Shown in pieces: positions 41,124-48,128 of a stretch of DNA of 60,737 nucleotides. The DNA is from DASVVT01 sp036386415 (lineage in GTDB: Bacteria > Acidobacteriota > Blastocatellia > Pyrinomonadales > Pyrinomonadaceae), in NCBI GenBank assembly GCA_036386415.1, contig DASVVT010000076.1, positions 1 through 60,737 on the forward strand, given 5' to 3'. Below the pieces are notes generated by a model. It searched no databases. It had not been told where the DNA came from and worked only from the letters and a program-made list of their open reading frames with translations. Position numbers and translations under genes: made by a program. Within the stretch, counting starts at the first letter, position 1. The number at the start of each line of letters is the position of its first letter.

Positions 41124-42392
41124 TTAGATCGAAGCTATCACGGGCAGCACAGAAGCGCCGCGCGGCATGATGTAGCCTTCCGCATCCGGGCTCACCTGCG
41201 CGACGGCTTCATCTATTGAGCGCGCCGGAATCATGCGCATTCGCCTGACATCCTCTTCCGCCAATTCCGAAACGAGATAGACACGAAACTTTTCCGCCTT
41301 CAAGAGCAGCGCCCAGGCCGTCTGCCCGTTGACTTGATAGTGCGTCTTCAAACGGGCGGCGAGGGCGCGCGAGTTCTCCGCCTCGAACCACTTCAGAAAG
41401 TCTGCGCGACCCAAGCCGTCCGCACACTCTGCGATGAGGATTATCGTCCCGCCCTCGACGCAGGCCAGCGATGCCATCTCCAGCGCCTTGTGTGCCTGGA
41501 TCAGATTGAGGTCATAAGGCGTGCCGCCGCAGCTCGCAATCACTACCTCGCGCTTCGAATCTATCTTTAGAGAGCGATCTTTTACATACTCTGCGCACGC
41601 CTTGCGGTGCGCCGCGCGCCAGTCTCCGGCGTAGACGCGAGCGGCGCGTCCACGCTCATCCACCACCGCGTTGATGAGAAACGAGGGCGCGAGCAGCCCC
41701 GCGATGCGTTCGCATTCTTCGTGCACGGCGTTGCCGTCGAGCAGCCCTGCACCGACACCCTCACGCCGCGCGCCGCGCTCGAAATCGAGCGCCAGCATGT
41801 GCGTGGCCTCCACAGTGCGTGCCGAAGCGAGACCGGGACAGATAGATTTGCGCCCGCCCGTAAAGCCCGCAAAGTAGTGGAAGCCGACCGCTCCCGTCAG
41901 GATAACGTGCGTGTGATCTTTGAGCGCGCGGTTGACTTCGACGGGCGTGCCGCGCTCCGTCTCGCCTAAATTAACGAGCCGCGACGCATCATAAGCATCA
42001 TGATCGAGCGTCCTGATCCGTTGAGCGATGAAAGGTGTGAGCAGTTCGCGTTTCTCAGCGTCAGTTACCACACGGTGAATGCCCGTGGCGAAGATAATGT
42101 TTATCTCCTGCGGCGCGATTCCCAACTGAATCAGACGACGCACCAGCAGGTTGACGACCTGTGCGCTCGCAGATGCGCGCGTCGCGTCCGACACGACGAC
42201 GAGCACGCTCTCATTCGGCGAGATGACCTCTTCGAGAGACGGTGAATCAACGGGAGCGTCAATGGCAGCGCCAATCTCCACATCCGATAGCGGCGCAGCC
42301 TCCTCATGGCTTTCGGCGAGCACCCTGTAGCGTGCTTCCCTATAAACGAAGCTCAGCGAACCGCGTCCGTAACTTAATTCAATCGTAGACAT
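41124..42392 (-). CDS. larA: Nickel-pincer lactate racemase-family protein
   Basis: 422 residues. LarA interconverts L- and D-lactate using a pincer nickel cofactor bound to a lysine. Comparing with the L. plantarum enzyme (H108, H174, K184, H200), I find His106 in FATGIHR, His172 in GFHYFAGFTGGRK, Lys182 in that motif and His198 in VEATHMLAL, each two residues earlier. DATR (69-72) is also in place. So the active site is complete. The cofactor genes larB, larC and larE are not in the window. The GlcD-type oxidase nearby could use the product. Broader members racemise other 2-hydroxyacids. Confidence 0.9.
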   Translation of the reverse strand: MSTIELSYGRGSLSFVYREARYRVLAESHEEAAPLSDVEIGAAIDAPVDSPSLEEVISPNESVLVVVSDATRASASAQVVNLLVRRLIQLGIAPQEINIIFATGIHRVVTDAEKRELLTPFIAQRIRTLDHDAYDASRLVNLGETERGTPVEVNRALKDHTHVILTGAVGFHYFAGFTGGRKSICPGLASARTVEATHMLALDFERGARREGVGAGLLDGNAVHEECERIAGLLAPSFLINAVVDERGRAARVYAGDWRAAHRKACAEYVKDRSLKIDSKREVVIASCGGTPYDLNLIQAHKALEMASLACVEGGTIILIAECADGLGRADFLKWFEAENSRALAARLKTHYQVNGQTAWALLLKAEKFRVYLVSELAEEDVRRMRMIPARSIDEAVAQVSPDAEGYIMPRGASVLPVIASI

Positions 42393-42398
42393 AAATAA

Positions 42399-42537
42399 GT
42401 AGACAGTAGTCAGCAGCCAGTAGAAAAGAAAAACAGCCGACGCGGTCAGTGCTGATCTTCTAAATCATAGTAGACGACAGAGCGCCACACGCTTTACGCT
42501 TTCTACTGACTACTGACTACTGACTACTGTCTACTGT
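42399..42537. repeat. Family A heptad hairpin A10
   Basis: Left AGTAGAC, AGTAGTC, AGCAGCC; loop type 1 variant (AAAAACAGCCGACGCGGTCA, ATCATAGTAGACGACAG), right arm inverse. It lies between the 80-residue gene and larA. Confidence 0.88.
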
Positions 42538-42539
42538 TC

Positions 42540-42782
42540 TTAGACTCCAAATCGTATCAGCCCCCGTTCGATGGTGTTCAGCGCGGGCAGGTCTGTTTCA
42601 CCGGCGGCGCGCGCGTCACCCAGCCAGCGACGAAGCTTACGCGCCTCGTCGAGCGTCGAGATGCGGCATGCGCCCGTGAGGGCGAGCGTCACCAGGCAAT
42701 CCGGCGCGCCGTGTGTCACGAGCGCCGCTTGCAGCGCCGCCTGTTCGCGTAAATCCAACGTGAGTAGAAGATTGATTTCCAT
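42540..42782 (-). CDS. Small hypothetical protein (80 residues)
   Basis: Starts MEINLLLTLDLREQAALQAA and ends LNTIERGLIRFGV. A helix-rich soluble protein with HGAPDCLVTLALTGACRIS. It is flanked by family A elements on both sides (A10, A11), which leaves it without neighbours to infer a role. No family recognised; length, composition and ATG start make it a likely gene. Confidence 0.6.
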   Translation of the reverse strand: MEINLLLTLDLREQAALQAALVTHGAPDCLVTLALTGACRISTLDEARKLRRWLGDARAAGETDLPALNTIERGLIRFGV

Positions 42783-42790
42783 AAAAAGAG

Positions 42791-42935
42791 GTAGCCAGTA
42801 GTCAGTAGCCAGTAGTCAGTAGAAAAAAGGTCTGTGCCCGCCCCGTTCTTTCCATATGATTTATGATAAGCCGCATCAACCACACTATCGGATTTTCTTT
42901 TCTACTGACTACTGGCTACTGACTACTGGCTACTG
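42791..42935. repeat. Family A heptad hairpin A11
   Basis: Left AGTAGCC and AGTAGTC alternating; the loop starts AAAAAAGGTCTGTGCCCG and ends CGCATCAACCAC...CGGATTTTC, the inverse sense of loop type 1. The right arm stops a few bases before the CDF stop codon. Confidence 0.88.
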
Positions 42936-42938
42936 CTC

Positions 42939-43913
42939 TCATTCTCTTTCCGAGCGGAAACAAGCCGTCGCCGCATGGCAGAAATGAAAGGTCTCGTCTT
43001 CAAAATCCGGCGTCTCCATCTGAATGGTTAGGTGATCGACACCGAAGCGGTCGTGGAGCTTCGTCCGCAGTTCCTTCAGTAGTTCCGGCTGCGAGGTGGT
43101 ATAGGCATGTATCACATGCGCGCTCAGCGCTTCGCGTCCTGAAGTGATCGTCCAGATGTGCAGGTCGTGCACGTTCTCTACGCCGTCGGTTTCGAGTATC
43201 GCGTCTTCGACAGCGGCGAGGCTGATATGCGCCGGTGTGCCTTCCAGAAGCACGTTGGTGGATTCACGTATCAAGTGCCAGGAGCTCCAGACGACCAGCA
43301 ATCCGATCAGCACGCTAAAGAGCGGGTCGGCTGTGTACCATCCGTAAATAGACATCAGCGCGCCCGCCAGGATGGCGCCCACAGAGCCGAGCGCATCACC
43401 CATGACGTGTAGCCACGCGCCGCGCACGTTCAAGTCGTCTTTGTGGTCGCCGTGCAAGACCCATGCACATACGATGTTAATCAAGAGCCCGCCTGAAGCG
43501 ACGAGTATCATCTGCGTGCTTTTGACCACAGGCGGCGCAGCCCAGCGGTCATAGGCTTCGTAAAAGATGAAGAGCGAGATGAGCACCAGCACGACGCCGT
43601 TAATGAGCGCGGCGAGAATCTCCAGGCGGTGATAGCCGAACGTCTTGCTCGATGTGGCGGGTCGCGCGCCGAACCAGACGGCCATCAACGCGAGCGCCAG
43701 CGCGGCCACGTCCGCCAGCATATGTCCGGCATCGGCCAGCAGAGCCAGAGAACCTGTCCACCACCCTCCCAGCACTTCGGCAACCATGTAGACGGCGGTC
43801 AGGACAAGCACGATGCTCAAGCGACGGCGGCTCCCGGAGGCGCGGTCGTGCCTGTGGTGCGCGTGCGCGCTAGTTCCGCTCTGCGCTGGGTTTATCCCCT
43901 CGGCCTGTGCCAT
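42939..43913 (-). CDS. Cation diffusion facilitator family metal exporter
   Basis: 324 residues, six membrane segments. Zinc site residues occur as HxxxD pairs: LLADAGHMLADVAALAL and HVMGDALGSVGAIL. A histidine-rich stretch (HAHHRHD) lies near the N-terminus. The C-terminal ~90 residues form the cytoplasmic metallochaperone-like domain (DGVENVHDLHIWTITSGREA, LSAHVIHAY). Exports Zn, Co, Cd or Fe using the proton gradient. Upstream is a terminator of the preceding gene. Confidence 0.93.
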   Translation of the reverse strand: MAQAEGINPAQSGTSAHAHHRHDRASGSRRRLSIVLVLTAVYMVAEVLGGWWTGSLALLADAGHMLADVAALALALMAVWFGARPATSSKTFGYHRLEILAALINGVVLVLISLFIFYEAYDRWAAPPVVKSTQMILVASGGLLINIVCAWVLHGDHKDDLNVRGAWLHVMGDALGSVGAILAGALMSIYGWYTADPLFSVLIGLLVVWSSWHLIRESTNVLLEGTPAHISLAAVEDAILETDGVENVHDLHIWTITSGREALSAHVIHAYTTSQPELLKELRTKLHDRFGVDHLTIQMETPDFEDETFHFCHAATACFRSERE

Positions 43914-44041
43914 AAAATCTGCGCTCGTCGCTTCTGCGGGTCGGCGTTCGACACGCCTGCCGAAAGTGCCTTTAGCGAATAGCCCGACACCGAAATCCCT
44001 GTTCGCGCTGACGGTTCAGCCTTGAGCGTGGCTCAATAAAA

Positions 44042-44081
44042 TGCCGGATGCGGTCTGTAATCTTAGACGGCGCATCCGGCA
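44042..44081 (-). terminator. Terminator after the zinc-ribbon/receiver gene
   Basis: TGCCGGATGCG pairs with CGCATCCGGCA (11 bp) around an 18-base loop, and the minus strand then reads TTTTATTGAG. It lies 39 bp after the stop of the upstream minus-strand gene. Confidence 0.85.
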
Positions 44082-44119
44082 CAGGTCAATTCCGTTGCGA
44101 GAGAAGGAGCGAGGCGAAT

Positions 44120-44914
44120 TCAGATGGAGGCAATATTGAGGGCGCTGTTGAACTCGCGGTACAGGTCGTTGTAGTCGCGTATGGCGCGCTCGAGTGCGCG
44201 CGGCAGGCTCTCGATCTCAGCCGGATTGACGACCAGATTGACGTTGTTGACGAAGGCCGCGTGCATGTCCAGCGTGCGCGCCGAGCCGTTCAGTTGAACG
44301 AGGAAGAGGCGGCGGCGCTGCGCGGGCCTGAGGCTCTGAACTTCACGTGTAATAAATGCCGCCCCCTGCTCGATCTTATCGAAATCTGGATCGTAGATGA
44401 CGATGTCCATGCGCTCCTCGCGCATACGCTCAATAGCCTGTGTCGTGTCGGCGGCGATGAAGACCTGATAATCGTCTTGTCCGAATGTGCGCGCAATCGC
44501 TTCACGATGCTGGCTCGCGACGCAGACCAGCACACGCCGCCGCTCCCAGGCGAGCCGGTACGCGCCGGGCTGCTTCTCGGCGTTCGGCATGCCGCGCTGT
44601 AAGAGCGCCGCCAACAGGCGCACCAGCTCGCTGGAATCCCCGGAAGCTGGCACGCTCGTCGAAGACGCTTCCGAGCCCGCAAGCGATGCGTCGTGCTGTA
44701 AGAGCGGTGTCGGCGTAGCCTGCTGCTCCAGTCGCGGGTTCTCCGTGGCCGGAGAATCTCCCATCGCCAGCGCACCATGATGATTCCCGTTAGCGGGTGG
44801 CTGCGCAGTGTTGGTGTGCTGGCACTTCGGACACCGTACCGTGAACGGACGCGAAGGAACCTTCGCATCATCCAACTGTAAACGCATCGAGCAACCGGAG
44901 CAGATGACAATCAT
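44120..44914 (-). CDS. Zinc-ribbon protein with atypical receiver-like domain
   Basis: 264 residues. Zinc ribbon C5-x2-C8 and C28-x2-C31 (CSGCSMRLQLDD, RCPKCQHTN), the MJ0042-type module common in Acidobacteriota and delta-proteobacteria. A disordered linker follows (~40-120), then a receiver-like alpha/beta domain from ~127 (VLVCVASQHREAIARTF). The acceptor Asp175 is present (IVIYDPDFD) but the acidic pair is replaced by Ala-Ser and the Lys position is Asn220. So it is a degenerate receiver. It lies next to pilT across element A12. Confidence 0.8.
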   Translation of the reverse strand: MIVICSGCSMRLQLDDAKVPSRPFTVRCPKCQHTNTAQPPANGNHHGALAMGDSPATENPRLEQQATPTPLLQHDASLAGSEASSTSVPASGDSSELVRLLAALLQRGMPNAEKQPGAYRLAWERRRVLVCVASQHREAIARTFGQDDYQVFIAADTTQAIERMREERMDIVIYDPDFDKIEQGAAFITREVQSLRPAQRRRLFLVQLNGSARTLDMHAAFVNNVNLVVNPAEIESLPRALERAIRDYNDLYREFNSALNIASI

Positions 44915-44922
44915 AGTTTTTT

Positions 44923-45004
44923 AGTAGTCAGTAGACAGTAGTCAGTAGCCAGTAGATAAGAGCCAGCATGCCTTTCTTTCTACTGGCTACTGGCTACTGT
45001 CTAC
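44923..45004. repeat. Family A heptad hairpin A12, loop-deleted
   Basis: Arms AGTAGTC, AGTAGAC, AGTAGTC, AGTAGCC and inverse, but the loop is only about 25 bp (ATAAGAGCCAGCATGCCTTT) where other members have 50-100. It lies between the pilT stop and the zinc-ribbon gene start. Confidence 0.88.
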
Positions 45005-45005
45005 T

Positions 45006-46184
45006 TTATTCAATCATACTCAGCATTGAGCCGACCTGTGGCGCTGCACCGACCAGGGCATCATCCGAGCGTATGAAATCTCCAGATGAGGAGAGCCCCT
45101 TGAGCGCGAGCATCAGGTTGTTCTGGTTCGTCGCGAAGGCGAGACCGTCCTCCATGGTGACGATCTTTCGCTCGATCATCTCTTTGATGACGCTGTCGAA
45201 ATCCTGCATGCCGTCCAGGCGGCCATCGCGCATGGCGTCGAGCAGGGATTTGCCCTGCGCCTCCCCTTGCTCTATGTATTCACGCGTGCGCGGGCTGGAT
45301 TTCAGAATCTCGACCGCCGCCACACGACCGCGACCATCGGCGCGCGGGATCAGGCGTTGCGAGACGATGTAGCGGAAGGTCTGCGCGAGCCGCGTCCTGA
45401 TGACCTGCTCCTCATTCTTCGGATAAAGCCCGATGATGCGGTCAACAGTTTTCGCCGCATCAATCGTGTGCAGCGTGGAGAGGACGAGGTGTCCAGTCTC
45501 GGCTGCTTCCAGCGCAATCTCTGTCGTCTCGAAGTCGCGCATCTCGCCGATCAGAATCACCTTCGGAGCCTGTCGCAAGGCGGCGCGCAAGGCCGAAGGA
45601 AAATCTTTCGTGTCGGAGCCGACCTCGCGCTGATTGATCGTAGAGCTTTTGTGCCCGTGCAGAAATTCTATCGGGTCTTCGATGGTGATGACGTGATAGT
45701 GTTTCGTCTCGTTGATCAGGTTGATGATCGCGGCGAGCGTCGAACTCTTGCCGGAGCCGGTCGGCCCTGTCAGCAGCACGATTCCATTGCGCAGCTCGGC
45801 GACGCCTGCAAGCTGCGGCGGCAGCGCGAGCGATGCGAGCGTCGGCACTTCGGTCGGGATGACGCGCATGACGATGGAGTATGTGCCGCGCTGCTGAAAA
45901 ATATTGACGCGGAAGCGTGTGCGCGAAGGCAAGCTGTAGCTGAGGTCTGCCGTGCCCGTCTGCGCCAACCGCTCAGCGGCGTCCGGGTTGCCCTGCATCA
46001 GAGACATAGCGATAACTTCCGTCTGATACGGCGACAATTTTTGCAGGCCGAGCGGCTGCACAGGCGTCAACTTGCCGTTGATCTCAACCTGTGGGGGCTG
46101 GCCGACGCTGAAGTTAAGGTCGCTGATCTTGTCCGAGACGATCAACATGCGCTCGATGATGGGCGGCAGGTCAAAGAAGCTCAC
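45006..46184 (-). CDS. pilT: Type IV pilus retraction ATPase PilT
   Basis: 392 residues. Walker A GPTGSGKSSTLAAIIN, Asp box ITIEDPIEFLH, Walker B VILIGEMRDFETTEIALEAA, His box ETGHLVLSTLHT. The AIRAGRE-like motif of classical PilT is modified. This hexameric motor depolymerises pili for twitching motility and DNA uptake. The other pilus genes (pilN, pilO, pilP-like) are at 57-60.5 kb, so pilT is not in that cluster. Confidence 0.95.
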   Translation of the reverse strand: MSFFDLPPIIERMLIVSDKISDLNFSVGQPPQVEINGKLTPVQPLGLQKLSPYQTEVIAMSLMQGNPDAAERLAQTGTADLSYSLPSRTRFRVNIFQQRGTYSIVMRVIPTEVPTLASLALPPQLAGVAELRNGIVLLTGPTGSGKSSTLAAIINLINETKHYHVITIEDPIEFLHGHKSSTINQREVGSDTKDFPSALRAALRQAPKVILIGEMRDFETTEIALEAAETGHLVLSTLHTIDAAKTVDRIIGLYPKNEEQVIRTRLAQTFRYIVSQRLIPRADGRGRVAAVEILKSSPRTREYIEQGEAQGKSLLDAMRDGRLDGMQDFDSVIKEMIERKIVTMEDGLAFATNQNNLMLALKGLSSSGDFIRSDDALVGAAPQVGSMLSMIE

Positions 46185-46363
46185 GCTCTAATGGCACTCC
46201 ATTTCAGGGAAATGACCGGGACATACGGTCTTAGGGTGGGTCGATTGAAACCGACTCGCGGAGAGTCGGCGTCCAGGGCACATCCCAGGACACCCCATTT
46301 TCGCGTATAACTCTGGCAAACGCAAGTAAAATCTGTTTCACATTGCAATTATTGGACTTAACT

Positions 46364-46987
46364 CTATAATTTGTTCAATAATTCCTGTGTTCTGAGGGCT
46401 ATCAGGGAAGGTTCGACGAGCAAGACGCTCAGGACGGCGACCGCCGCTGCTCCGGCGTCGAGCGTCCGGCGCGCGTTTTCTGAATTGATGCCGCCGATAG
46501 CGACCAGTGGAACGGAGCCAATCGCTTCATACACTCGGCGCAGTCCGTCCAGGCCGACCACGGGGTCCGGGTGATCCTTGGATGACGTTGGGAAGATTGG
46601 CCCGAGGGCTATGTAATCGACGGGCTGGTGAGCGGCTTCTCTTGCCTGTTCGAGGTTGTGCGTGGAGAGGCCAATGATCGCGCGCTTCCCCAGGAGGCGG
46701 CGCGCAGCCTCCGGCGGGAGATCGTCCTGCCCCAGGTGCACGCCATCGGCCTGCAAAGCGAGCGCCACGTCCACACGGTCGTTGATGATGAGGCGCACGC
46801 CCCGCACGCGTGCGACGCTGAGGGCTGCTTCGGCTTCCCTGTAAAACTCCCTCGGGCTGAGAAGCTTCTCGCGCAGTTGCACGAAGGTTGCGCCGCCGTC
46901 TGCGAGAAGCGTGATCTGTTCCGCATGTGACAGGCCGGAGAGCCGCGCGTCCGTGATCGGGTAGAGCTTTGGGAGTTCGAGTCGCAA
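46364..46987 (-). CDS. thiE: Thiamine phosphate synthase
   Basis: Joins HMP-PP and thiazole phosphate to thiamine phosphate. 207 residues. Motifs VQLREKLLSPREFYREA, RLIINDRVDVALALQADGVH and the phosphate-binding ALGPIFPTSSKDH followed by VAIGGINSENARR. Starts 16 bp after the stop of the decarboxylase gene on the same strand, so they may be co-transcribed. No TPP riboswitch is visible. Confidence 0.95.
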   Translation of the reverse strand: MRLELPKLYPITDARLSGLSHAEQITLLADGGATFVQLREKLLSPREFYREAEAALSVARVRGVRLIINDRVDVALALQADGVHLGQDDLPPEAARRLLGKRAIIGLSTHNLEQAREAAHQPVDYIALGPIFPTSSKDHPDPVVGLDGLRRVYEAIGSVPLVAIGGINSENARRTLDAGAAAVAVLSVLLVEPSLIALRTQELLNKL

Positions 46988-47002
46988 TGTTCAAACCAGA
47001 GT

Positions 47003-47968
47003 CTAAAGCCCTTGAGCGATCTCTGCATCCTTGTCGTGTTGCCCCAACTGCTCTGCGAAATAGGCGATGGTTCGTTCCAAACCTTCGCGCAAGGGGATGG
47101 TCGGCTGCCAGCCAAGCAGCTCGCGCGCACGCGTGATGTCAGGCTGGCGTTGACGCGGGTCGTCCTGCGGCAGCGGGTAATACTTGACGGGGGCATCCAC
47201 TTTGCAGATGCGTGCAATCTCCAGCGCCAGCTCCTTGATCGTGAACTCGCCGGGATTGCCCAGGTTCACAGGCTCGTGCAAGGCGTCTGCGTTCATCAGC
47301 CGGATCAGCGCCTCGACCAGATCATCAACGTAACAGAAAGAGCGCGTCTGTTCGCCCGTGCCATAAATGGTCAACTCTTCGCCGCGCAACGCCTGCACGA
47401 TGAAGTTCGAGACCACGCGCCCATCATTCTCCAGCATGCGAGGCCCGTACGTGTTAAAGATACGGGCGATACGAGTGTCAACGTTGTTCTGCCGGTGGTA
47501 ATCCATCATCAAGGTCTCTGCGAGTCGCTTGCTTTCATCGTAGCAGCTACGAATCCCAATCGGGTTGACATTACCCCAGTAGGCTTCCGTCTGCGGGTGT
47601 TCCTGTGGGTCGCCGTAGACCTCTGAAGTCGAGGCCTGGAGGATGCGCGCGTGAACACGCTTGGCGAGTCCGAGCATGTTGATCGTGCCCATCACACTCG
47701 TCTTAACCGTCTTGACCGGATTGAACTGGTAGTGGACGGGCGAGGCTGGACAGGCGAGGTTATAGATTTGATCGACTTCGAGCAGGATGGGTTCGATGAC
47801 ATCATGACGCAGCAGCTCGAAGTGATGATTATCAAGCAGGTGTAGAACGTTCTGGCGGCGTCCGGTGAAGAAATTGTCCAGGCAGATGACTTCGTGGCCG
47901 TCGCCCAGAAGGCGCTCGCACAGGTGCGAGCCGATGAATCCTGCGCCGCCCGTCACTAATACTCTCAT
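47003..47968 (-). CDS. UDP-glucuronate decarboxylase (UDP-xylose synthase)
   Basis: Short-chain dehydrogenase that makes UDP-xylose from UDP-glucuronate for cell-surface glycans. 321 residues from MRVLVTGGAGFIGSHLCERL; a GTG five codons earlier is an alternative. NAD motif GGAGFIG; ASTSEVYGDPQEHPQ; catalytic YxxxK in CYDESKRLAETLM; INTYGPRM-like IFNTYGPRMLENDGRVVSNF. ALRGEELTIYGTGEQTRSFC is characteristic of the UXS branch. Confidence 0.92.
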   Translation of the reverse strand: MRVLVTGGAGFIGSHLCERLLGDGHEVICLDNFFTGRRQNVLHLLDNHHFELLRHDVIEPILLEVDQIYNLACPASPVHYQFNPVKTVKTSVMGTINMLGLAKRVHARILQASTSEVYGDPQEHPQTEAYWGNVNPIGIRSCYDESKRLAETLMMDYHRQNNVDTRIARIFNTYGPRMLENDGRVVSNFIVQALRGEELTIYGTGEQTRSFCYVDDLVEALIRLMNADALHEPVNLGNPGEFTIKELALEIARICKVDAPVKYYPLPQDDPRQRQPDITRARELLGWQPTIPLREGLERTIAYFAEQLGQHDKDAEIAQGL

Positions 47969-48128
47969 AAAACTTTTCAGCACCTCTTTCGCATGTCGTC
48001 GAGCCAGGCATCGTCCACCTGCAATGGAGGATGCGAGCGCGACAAGATATTGTAATCACTACATCTTAACTTTCGCGCGGAAAGGCGTCGGCTCATCCAT
48101 ACAGAACGTGGATAGCGAGCCATTTGAA

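Noticed and set aside
46250..46269. Stem CCGACTC/GAGTCGG between pilT and thiE
   Set aside because: Only 7 bp and no T tract in either direction; not enough to call a terminator.
45267..46310. A 347-codon plus-strand frame through pilT
   Set aside because: Opposite a clear PilT with full motifs; Arg- and Leu-rich chance translation.
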